Below, in pieces: positions 6,362 through 11,507 of a stretch of 11,507 nucleotides of DNA. The notes below the pieces were generated by a model. It ran no database searches. It was given only the letters and a program-made list of their open reading frames with translations, and had not been told where the DNA came from. A program made the position numbers and the translations under genes. The number at the start of each line of letters is the position of its first letter. The stretch's first letter is position 1. The stretch is from JAGWJU01 sp035533295 (GTDB lineage Bacteria; Elusimicrobiota; Elusimicrobia; UBA1565; UBA9628), in NCBI GenBank assembly GCA_035533295.1, contig DATLUA010000075.1:1-11507 (forward strand), written 5' to 3'.

Positions 6362-7224
6362 ACCTGGTCCGGGCGCCAGGCCTGGCCGACGTCCTCGACA
6401 TCGTCTGCGTCACGCTCATCATCTATTCCTTTCTAGTGTGGTTCAAGCGCGCCCGCGCCGCCTTCGTCGCGCGCGGGCTCTTGATTCTGGCCGGCTTCTA
6501 CGTTTTCGCGCGCCTGATGGGCATGCGCATGACCATCTGGATTTTCCAGGGCTTCTTTGCGGTCCTCATCATCGCCATCGTGGTCATCTTCCAGGAGGAA
6601 ATCAGGCACTTCTTCGAGCGCCTGGCCCTGTGGAGCTTCAAGCGCAGCGGCGACGGGACGGACTTCTCGCGCGAGCTGGAGATTCTGGTGCGCACGGCCG
6701 GAACTTTGGCCCACGCCAAGGTGGGCGCGCTTATCGTCGTCAAGGGCCATGATCCGCTTGAACGCCACGCCGAGGGCGGGTGGAGCCTAAACGGCGAGAT
6801 TTCCGAGGCGATTTTGGAAAGCATCTTCGATTACCATTCGCTGGGCCATGACGGCGCGGTGCTGCTGGAGAACGGCCGCTTAACGCGCTTTGGCGCGCAC
6901 CTGCCGCTTTCGCGCGATTTCGCCAAGCTCTCGGGATTCGGCACGCGCCACGCCGCGGCCCTGGGCTTAGCCGAGAAGACCGACGCCCTGTGCGTGGTGG
7001 TAAGCGAAGAAAAGGGCACGGTCTCCATCGCGCGCGATGGAGGCTTGCGCGCCTTAGACGGCCTGGAGGATCTCCACCGGGAGCTTGAGTCCTTTTATCT
7101 CGCCAAGGCGCCGGCGCCCCTGCCCAAGGACGTCTTGCATTTCGTCCGGCACAACACGCGCGAGAAGCTCATCGCCCTGGGCATCGCCGTGCTGCTCTGG
7201 ATTGTGCTGGTCGCGCCGCGATGA
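6358..7224 (+). CDS. cdaA: CdaA-like membrane diadenylate cyclase with an extra C-terminal membrane segment
   Basis: DAC-domain enzymes join two ATP molecules into the second messenger c-di-AMP. The 288-residue protein has the CdaA layout: three hydrophobic N-terminal segments (about 12-28, 38-54, 60-78), the VVIFQEEIRHFFERL junction (75-89), then a DAC domain. That domain carries SLGHDGAVLL (161-170, DGA at 165-167), LPLS (182-185), GTRHAAALG (195-203) and VVVSEEKGTVSIA (213-225). The canonical catalytic motif is RHR, and here it reads RHA (R197, H198, A199). Residues 261-288 (HFVRHNTREK, then a roughly 16-residue hydrophobic stretch ending APR) add a fourth membrane segment resembling the N-terminal anchor of CdaR/YbbR, without any YbbR repeat. 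The gene is ATGA-coupled on both sides, to nuoI and to the DHH gene. Family assignment is strong. Activity with RHA is untested. Confidence 0.9.
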   Translation: MNLVRAPGLADVLDIVCVTLIIYSFLVWFKRARAAFVARGLLILAGFYVFARLMGMRMTIWIFQGFFAVLIIAIVVIFQEEIRHFFERLALWSFKRSGDGTDFSRELEILVRTAGTLAHAKVGALIVVKGHDPLERHAEGGWSLNGEISEAILESIFDYHSLGHDGAVLLENGRLTRFGAHLPLSRDFAKLSGFGTRHAAALGLAEKTDALCVVVSEEKGTVSIARDGGLRALDGLEDLHRELESFYLAKAPAPLPKDVLHFVRHNTREKLIALGIAVLLWIVLVAPR

Positions 7225-8267
7225 AGACGGCCTTCCACGCCAAAAGGCTTTTGCGCTACTTGAAGGACAACGCGGCGCGCCTGCGCCCCTTGGTCGTGCT
7301 GACCCACGACCATCCGGATCCCGATTCCCTGGCCAGCGCCTGGGCGCTCTCGCATCTGGCGCAGCACTACGCGCGCATCCGCTCGCGCGTGGTCTATGGG
7401 GGGATGGTCGGCCGCTCCGAGAACCGCCTCATGATGGAGCGCCTGGAAGTGCCGGCTTTCTCGATTAAGAAAGGGGAGTTGGCGCAGGCGCCGCACCTGG
7501 CGCTGGTCGACACCCAGCCGCCCTTTAAGAACAACCGTTGCCCGCCGCGTCGCCACCCGCAGATCATCGTCGACCACCATCCGCGTCACGCGGACACGCA
7601 GGGCGACTTGGTGCTCATCGACGAGAGCGTGGGCGCCACCACCACGATTTTGGCCGAGGCCATCCTGGAAAGCGGCATCCGCGTGCCCACGCGCCTGGCC
7701 ACGGCGATTGTCTACGGCATCGGCTCCGAGACTCAGAACCTGGGGCGCGAAGCCGGCGCGCGTGACCTGGCGGCCTACCGCGCGTTCTGGCCCAAGGCGC
7801 AGATGAAGGCGCTCTGGCGCATCAGCTACCCGCGCCGCCCGGCTTTTTTCTTCTCGACCTTGGGCCGCGGCATCAAAAACGCCTTTGTCTGCCGCGACGT
7901 GGTCGGCGTGCACTTGGGGACTCTTCCTAACCCGGACTTGGTCGCGCAAATCGCCGATTTTCTGCTGACCTTGGAGGGCATGCGCTGGTCCTTGGTGACC
8001 GGGCGCTACGCCGGACGCCTGCACGTCTCGCTGCGATCTTCCGATCCGGGCGCGGGCGCGGGGCGGCTCCTAAAGCGCCTCTTGGGCGGCGGCAACCGCG
8101 GCGGCGGCCACGCCATGATCGCGGGCGGCAGTTTGGAGGTCGGCGCCTCGGCCGCAGAGGCGGATTGGCGCCAGGCCGAGGAGCATCTGGCCGGGGCGTT
8201 CCTGAAGAGCCGGGGAATGAACGAAGAGACGACGCCCCGGACGCACCCGTTTAAGACGGACCTTTAA
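7221..8267 (+). CDS. DHH/DHHA1 phosphoesterase, likely NrnA/DhhP type
   Basis: A 348-residue soluble protein with both domains of the NrnA-like family. The DHH metal site shows H29, D33 and D35 (THDHPDPDS, 28-36), D97 (LVDTQP), D118-H119-H120 (VDHHP), and SVGATTT (136-142). The C-terminal DHHA1 domain has the substrate-binding GGGHAMIAGG motif. The usual Asp in the last DHH motif (GI-x-T/S-D-T) is Glu here: GIGSET, E170. Family members cleave nanoRNA, pAp or c-di-AMP. GdpP-type membrane, PAS and GGDEF parts are absent. The start overlaps the cdaA stop (ATGA), so a role in breaking down c-di-AMP or its product pApA is the natural inference, but sequence alone does not fix the substrate. The stop TAA overlaps the stop of the convergent etfA. 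Confidence 0.88.
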   Translation: MKTAFHAKRLLRYLKDNAARLRPLVVLTHDHPDPDSLASAWALSHLAQHYARIRSRVVYGGMVGRSENRLMMERLEVPAFSIKKGELAQAPHLALVDTQPPFKNNRCPPRRHPQIIVDHHPRHADTQGDLVLIDESVGATTTILAEAILESGIRVPTRLATAIVYGIGSETQNLGREAGARDLAAYRAFWPKAQMKALWRISYPRRPAFFFSTLGRGIKNAFVCRDVVGVHLGTLPNPDLVAQIADFLLTLEGMRWSLVTGRYAGRLHVSLRSSDPGAGAGRLLKRLLGGGNRGGGHAMIAGGSLEVGASAAEADWRQAEEHLAGAFLKSRGMNEETTPRTHPFKTDL

Positions 8268-9256
8268 GCGGATGCGCCGCGGCGGCGCTTGATTTCCGAG
8301 ATGACCGCGGGCAGGACCTCGTAGACGTCTCCCACCACGGCCAAGGTTGCGATTTCCATCATGGGGCAGGCCGCGTCCGTGTTGACAGCCACGATGTTGG
8401 CGGAAGAAGCCATGCCGGCCAGGTGCTGGATTTGGCCCGAGATGCCGCAGGCCACGTAGAGCTTGGGGTGCACGGTGCGGCCGGTCAGGCCCACCTGGTG
8501 CTTATACGCAATCCATCCGGCGTCGACGACCGCGCGGCTGGCGCCCACCGCGGCGCCCAAGGTCTGGGCGAGCTCCCGGATGAGCTTGAAGCCCTCCGCG
8601 TTGCCCAGGCCGCGTCCGCCCGAGACGATGCGCTCGGCCGCGCCCAAATCGATTTCGCCGCCTTCGTCGGCCTTGAAGGAAGCGACTTCCGTGCGCGCGG
8701 ACGCTGCAGGCGCCGCGAAGGGGACGACCTGGGCGCTCTGGCCGGCTTGGGCCGCGGCGGCTTCGAAGGCCATGGGCTGCACGGTCAAAATCTTCACGTC
8801 GGACTTGAAGGCCAACTCGGCGACGATGTTGCCGCCGTATTGGTAGCGCTTGGCCGAAAGATTTCCGCCGGAGCCCGAGAGCTCGCAGATTTCCGCGGCC
8901 ACGCCGGCCTTTAAAAGGACCGCGAGTCGGGCCGCCAAGGAGCGGCCGGCCACGGACGCGGCGATAAGCACGACCCCGACGCCTTCCTGCTTGGCCAAGG
9001 CGGCCACGGCCGACGCGTAGGCCTCGCCCACGAACTGATCCAAAGCCGCGTCCGAGACGGCGTGGACTTTTTCCACGCCGCGCGCGCCCAAATCCCGGGC
9101 GAAGTCCTGGGCCTTGGCGCCAAAGACGACGGCCGAGACCGCTCCGCCGGTGGCGGCGGCCGCGGCCTTGCCCGCGGAAATCAGTTCATAAACGGCGGGC
9201 GGCAGCTTGCCGCGCTGGGGCAAAGCGGCGATGAGAACGTTTTTTTCTCCGGGCAT
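8264..9256 (-). CDS. etfA: Electron transfer flavoprotein subunit alpha
   Basis: EtfA binds the FAD of the soluble EtfAB dimer, which shuttles electrons between flavin dehydrogenases and a quinone reductase or other partner. The 330-residue product has the normal two-part build: an N-terminal nucleotide-binding-like domain (about 5-185), then the C-terminal FAD domain. That domain shows GRGLGN (224-229), VGASRAVVDAGW (247-258), QVGLTGRTV (264-272), PKLYVACGISG (274-284), QIQHLAGM (285-292) and the VNTDAACP loop (301-308). The ATG overlaps the etfB stop by one base (TGATG), so the pair is translationally coupled. It lies tail to tail with the DHH gene, sharing a TTAA at 8264-8267. Whether this ETF is ordinary or bifurcating cannot be told from EtfA alone. 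Confidence 0.96.
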   Translation of the reverse strand: MPGEKNVLIAALPQRGKLPPAVYELISAGKAAAAATGGAVSAVVFGAKAQDFARDLGARGVEKVHAVSDAALDQFVGEAYASAVAALAKQEGVGVVLIAASVAGRSLAARLAVLLKAGVAAEICELSGSGGNLSAKRYQYGGNIVAELAFKSDVKILTVQPMAFEAAAAQAGQSAQVVPFAAPAASARTEVASFKADEGGEIDLGAAERIVSGGRGLGNAEGFKLIRELAQTLGAAVGASRAVVDAGWIAYKHQVGLTGRTVHPKLYVACGISGQIQHLAGMASSANIVAVNTDAACPMMEIATLAVVGDVYEVLPAVISEIKRRRGASA

Positions 9257-10062
9257 CAGATTAGCTTCCTTTCGATGAGAATGTCCACGAGCTTCTTGGC
9301 CTTGTCCGCAGCCGTGGCGCCCTCGACCTTCATGCCGGCGGGCCGCGACGGCGGCGGGCTTTGGCGCGACACCGAGGTCTTGGCCCCGGCGGCGCCGACT
9401 TCCTCGGGCTTCAAGCCCAGGTCGGCCGCGCTGAACTTGGCGACGGCCGCTTTCTTGGCCACCATCTTGCCCTTCAAGGAGGGCAGGCGCGGCTCGTTGA
9501 TTTCCTTGATGGTGGAAATCGCGGCGGGGAGCTTGACCTTCACGGTCTCAACGCCGTCTTCCATCGCGCGCCACACCGCGGCCGAGCTCTCGTCGACGGC
9601 CTCGATTTTCTTGACCGAGAGAACGCCCGGCCAGTCGAGCCACGCGGCCACCAGGCCGCCCACCATGCCGGAGTTGCCGTCATTGGTGTTCTTGCCGAAT
9701 AAAACCAGGTGCACGGGCTTTTGCGCGTGCAGCTTCTTAATCGCCGCGGCCAAGGCGAGGCTCGTGGCGTAGGAGTCGCCGCCGTCGAACTCCGGACCCG
9801 TGACAATCGCGCCGGCGTCGATGCCGCGGGAGATGGCCTCGCGCGGGGCGGCCTCGGCGGCGTCCGGCCCCAAGGTCAGCGCCGTGGCGAAGGAGCCCGG
9901 CACGCGCTCTTTTAAGCGCACCGCTTCCTCGACGGCGTACTCGTCGAAGGGATTCAAGCCGTAGGAAAGGCCGGCGGTCTTGACCTTGCCGGTGCCTGAA
10001 TCCACCGAGACCGAGGTGGTGGCTGGCGTGTGCTTGACGCAAACGACGATGTTGAGCGGCAT
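9256..10062 (-). CDS. etfB: Electron transfer flavoprotein subunit beta
   Basis: EtfB pairs with EtfA and binds AMP, or a second FAD in bifurcating ETFs. The 268-residue product shows the family start (IVVCVKHTP, 5-13), GLNPFDEYAVEEAVRLKE (35-52) and the partner-recognition loop EINEPRLPSLKGKMVAKK (187-204). The nucleotide loop reads GKNTNDGNSGMVGG (123-136), which matches neither the DGDTAQVGP form typical of bifurcating ETFs nor the usual AMP-binding version, so the class is open. A Pro/Ser/Ala-rich linker (about 222-245) precedes the C-terminal helix. A good ribosome binding site lies 5 nt upstream of the ATG. It is the first protein gene after tRNA-Tyr and is coupled to etfA. No ETF:quinone oxidoreductase gene is in the window. 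Confidence 0.95.
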   Translation of the reverse strand: MPLNIVVCVKHTPATTSVSVDSGTGKVKTAGLSYGLNPFDEYAVEEAVRLKERVPGSFATALTLGPDAAEAAPREAISRGIDAGAIVTGPEFDGGDSYATSLALAAAIKKLHAQKPVHLVLFGKNTNDGNSGMVGGLVAAWLDWPGVLSVKKIEAVDESSAAVWRAMEDGVETVKVKLPAAISTIKEINEPRLPSLKGKMVAKKAAVAKFSAADLGLKPEEVGAAGAKTSVSRQSPPPSRPAGMKVEGATAADKAKKLVDILIERKLI

Positions 10063-10067
10063 AGTGA

Positions 10068-10073
10068 CTCCTT
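10068..10073 (-). promoter_or_regulatory. Shine-Dalgarno for etfB
   Basis: On the minus strand AAGGAG ends 5 nt before the etfB ATG. This is the most canonical ribosome binding site in the window. Confidence 0.75.
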
Positions 10074-10100
10074 AGCTTTGCGACGATTATGCCAAAACGG

Positions 10101-10184
10101 TGGTTGGGGCAGGATTCGAACCTGCGTAGGGCATGGCCCGACGGTTTTACAGACCGTTGCTTTTGACCGCTCAGCCACCCAACC
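10101..10184 (-). tRNA. tRNA-Tyr (anticodon GUA)
   Basis: Read on the minus strand, an 84-nt type II tRNA folds cleanly. The acceptor arms GGTTGGG and CCCAACC pair. The anticodon stem is ACGGT/ACCGT around the loop CTGTAAA (GTA at 10150-10148). A long variable arm GGGC-CAT-GCCC follows, then a T arm GCAGG-TTCGAAT-CCTGC, and the discriminator base is A. The GUA anticodon with a long variable arm is typical of bacterial tRNA-Tyr. The next bases are CCG, so the 3' CCA is not fully encoded and must be added by the CCA-adding enzyme. It lies 38 nt before the etfB start on the same strand, with no terminator-like hairpin between, so it may be cotranscribed with etfBA. Confidence 0.95.
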
Positions 10185-10190
10185 GAAATA

Positions 10191-10445
10191 CTATTTTACA
10201 ACTAAATCAACTACTTTTTTAGTTCCACTCAAAACGCTGTTTTCGGAGCGTAGGGGAATCGCAGGGGTTTCTTGCAGGTTCTCCCGGCCTAAGAGCTGGA
10301 TGGTCGAGCGCCGGATTCCCTCCGTCACGTGCGTATAGCGCTGCACCATGGTCAGGCTCTAGTGCCCCAGGTATTCCTGCACCGTCCGGATGTCCGCCCC
10401 TTTGGAAATAAGCTCCGTGGCGAAATTGTGCCGTATCCCATCCAG
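10191..10445 (-). pseudogene. Tyrosine recombinase (phage/Xer-type integrase), 3' fragment with an internal amber stop
   Basis: The minus strand encodes the catalytic C-terminus of a tyrosine recombinase: GIRHNFATELISKGAD, then TVQEYLGH, a TAG stop (10361-10359), then SLTMVQRYTHVTEGIRR. These are the recombinase boxes: R of the HxxR motif, LGH, and the nucleophile tyrosine in RYTHV (codon 10337-10335). The amber lies between LGH and the tyrosine, so the fragment cannot give an active enzyme without readthrough. The first His of the HxxR box is Asp (GAT, one base from CAT), or homology already ends there. The N-terminal DNA-binding domain is missing, and upstream sequence leads into the IS481 element. 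The frame ends at TAG 10193-10191, 6 nt from the 5' end of the tRNA. The tail is AT-rich compared with its neighbours, suggesting foreign origin. Confidence 0.82.
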
Positions 10446-10521
10446 TAGAATTGAGACGTTCGTTAGCCGTTAGATCTGTTGACATCTCATCCCCCCAATG
10501 GAGTTCATTTAGGGAGGATAG
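10446..10521. other. Junction between recombinase fragment and IS481 transposase gene
   Basis: These 76 nt hold the breakpoint between the recombinase remnant and the insertion sequence. CGTTAG occurs twice (10461-10466 and 10468-10473). TGTTGACA at 10477-10484 could be the outer tip of the IS inverted repeat or a -35-like box. The true IS end cannot be fixed because the right end of the element is outside the window. Confidence 0.4.
10511..10518 (+). promoter_or_regulatory. Shine-Dalgarno for the transposase gene
   Basis: AGGGAGGA ends 3 nt before the ATG at 10522, so it is strong but close. It supports the chosen transposase start. Confidence 0.5.
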
Positions 10522-11507
10522 ATGCGTTCAAAAAAGAAGTCGTTGAAGAAGCAGTGGGCCGTTTCCGAGAAGTTGGAAATCGTGCAGGCAAGGCAGAGTG
10601 GGTTGACGCTGGACGAGGTGAGATCGCTCTACCGCGTTTCGCCATCGATGGTTTGCGGGTGGTTGGCGAAGTAAGAGAAGGGCGGCATCGCCGGGCTTGA
10701 AACTCAGCCGACGGGAGGAGCCGCGCCGGCGCGAAGCCAACGAGTTGAGGCCGCCGAGCGGTTGGTAGACGGAATCAAGAGGGCGGACCCCGACGCCGGC
10801 GTCGGGAAGGTTCAGGGAGAATTGTCGCGGCATGGCTTTCTAAGCCTGGCACGTGAGACCGTGCGGCGCCTGCTGCGCGGGAAGGGACACGGCCCGATCC
10901 TGGGTCGAAGCCGGCGGAGAAACCGGCCGGCGAAGGTGAAGAGCTTCGAGCGCGCGCTGCCCAACGAGTTCTGGCAGACCGACATCATGAGCTTCATGAT
11001 CAAGGGCCAGTACCGGGTGTACGTGATCGGGTTCATGGACGACCACAGCCGGTTCATCGTCGGGTGGGGTCTTTATCGGTTCCAGACGGCCAAGAGCGTG
11101 CAGGAGGTGTTCCGCGCGGCGATCGAGAAACACGGGCTGCCCAAGGAGGTCTTGAGCGACAACGGGCGGCAGTATTATTCGTGGCGGGGCAAGAGCCAGT
11201 TCACGGAGATGCTGCTCAAGCTCGGCATCCGGCACATCCGCAGCCGGCCGTACCACCCGCAGACGTGCGGGAAGATCGAGTCGTTCTGGCGCAACGTGAT
11301 CCAGGAATGCCTGGCGAGGAACCCGCTCGGGAGCTTCGAGGAGGCGCAGGCCAAGCTCGGCGAATACGTGGAGTATTACAACTTCAAGCGGCCGCATCAG
11401 GGCATCGAGAACGTGACGCCATCGGACCGGTTTTACCGGGTGGCGGACCAGGTGCGCCAGATCGTGGCGGCCAACACGGAGAAAGTCGAGGCAGCGCCCG
11501 TGCCGCC
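10522..11507 (+). pseudogene. IS481-family DDE transposase, interrupted by an in-frame TAA and cut by the window edge
   Basis: From ATG 10522 the frame encodes a basic N-terminus and a helix-turn-helix (about residues 12-49, ending VCGWLAK), then TAA at 10672-10674. The same frame continues with EKGGIAGLE and runs open to the window end. In IS481 proteins the HTH is followed by a WxxxY-x-x-x-G-x-x-GL pattern, so the TAA most likely replaces a tyrosine codon (TAC/TAT). The DDE core is intact: D154 (WQTDI), D213 (LSDNGRQY) and E253 (GKIESFW), with RPYHPQT and a YYNFKRPHQGI block, all typical of IS481. If the stop is real, only a 50-residue HTH peptide is made from this start. IS481 transposases are normally one uninterrupted frame, so a programmed orfA/orfB split is unlikely. 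The 3' end is not in the window. Confidence 0.85.

Larger units (their letters stand above)
10477..11507 (+). mobile_element. IS481-family insertion sequence, left part (right end outside the window)
   Basis: The element is recognised by its transposase (helix-turn-helix plus DDE core of the IS481 type). The left boundary is placed tentatively at TGTTGACA (10477) and could lie anywhere from about 10446 to 10480. No inverted repeat or target duplication can be checked without the other end. Its arrival probably removed the N-terminal half of the tyrosine recombinase. Confidence 0.6.

Noticed and set aside
8274..8288. GC palindrome followed by T-containing sequence near the etfA/DHH convergence, as a possible terminator
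   Set aside because: The stem is only about 5 bp and lies in the Arg/Gly/Ala codons at the end of etfA. There is no clean U-tract, so it is not a convincing terminator in either direction.
10101..10193. tRNA-Tyr as an att site for an integrated island
   Set aside because: The recombinase fragment abuts the 5' end of the tRNA, while tRNA-targeting integrases usually recombine at the 3' half. No duplicate of the tRNA 3' end is visible in the window.
10030..10338. 102-codon plus-strand open frame across the etfB start, tRNA and recombinase fragment
   Set aside because: It reads through the complement of a well-folded tRNA and of a recombinase domain. It is a chance open frame.
10219..10485. 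88-codon minus-strand open frame over the recombinase fragment
   Set aside because: It is in a different frame from the recombinase motifs and has no recognisable domain. The motif-bearing frame is the one with the amber codon.
10479..10507. TTGACA at 10479-10484 as -35 box of a transposase promoter
   Set aside because: No recognisable -10 hexamer occurs 16-18 nt downstream, and the same bases may be the IS end. Kept only as a note on the junction.
10840..11397. 185-codon minus-strand open frame opposite the transposase
   Set aside because: It is antisense to the conserved DDE core with no domain features, so it is a shadow.

Overview
This is a GC-rich bacterial chromosome segment (about 60-65% G+C by eye) packed with energy-metabolism genes. 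It ends in a small decayed mobile region. No marker settles the taxonomy. The mix of a respiratory complex I operon, a CdaA-type c-di-AMP cyclase, a stand-alone DHH/DHHA1 phosphoesterase and an ETF pair would suit a deltaproteobacterium/Myxococcota or an Elusimicrobiota-like lineage, but that is only a weak inference.

Left block, + strand, 1-8267: a tightly overlapped operon. It holds the 3' tail of a gene that is probably nuoC, then nuoD, a 16-codon mini-ORF, a fused nuoE-nuoF gene, a short nuoG, nuoH, nuoI, a cdaA-like diadenylate cyclase and a DHH/DHHA1 phosphoesterase. Nearly every junction is a start/stop overlap (ATGA type or longer), so translation of the whole chain is probably coupled. 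The complex I part covers the NADH-dehydrogenase module (EF, G), the quinone-facing connecting module (D, I) and the first membrane subunit (H). No nuoJ-N follows. Two genes that look like a c-di-AMP synthesis/hydrolysis pair take that place.

Middle block, - strand, 8264-10184: tRNA-Tyr(GUA), then etfB and etfA, transcribed toward the nuo operon. The last codons of etfA and of the DHH gene overlap tail to tail in a TTAA shared by two TAA stops, so there is no intergenic terminator space.

Right block, 10191-11507: mobile-element debris. A 3' fragment of a tyrosine recombinase, broken by an in-frame amber codon, lies 6 nt from the 5' end of the tRNA. It is cut off at its N-terminal side near an IS481-family element. 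The transposase of that element has one in-frame TAA between its helix-turn-helix and its DDE core and runs off the window.

The main points of interest are the cyclic-dinucleotide pair embedded in the complex I operon, a CdaA with an extra C-terminal membrane anchor resembling the start of CdaR/YbbR, the NuoE-NuoF fusion with altered FMN/NADH-pocket motifs, and the compact NuoG.
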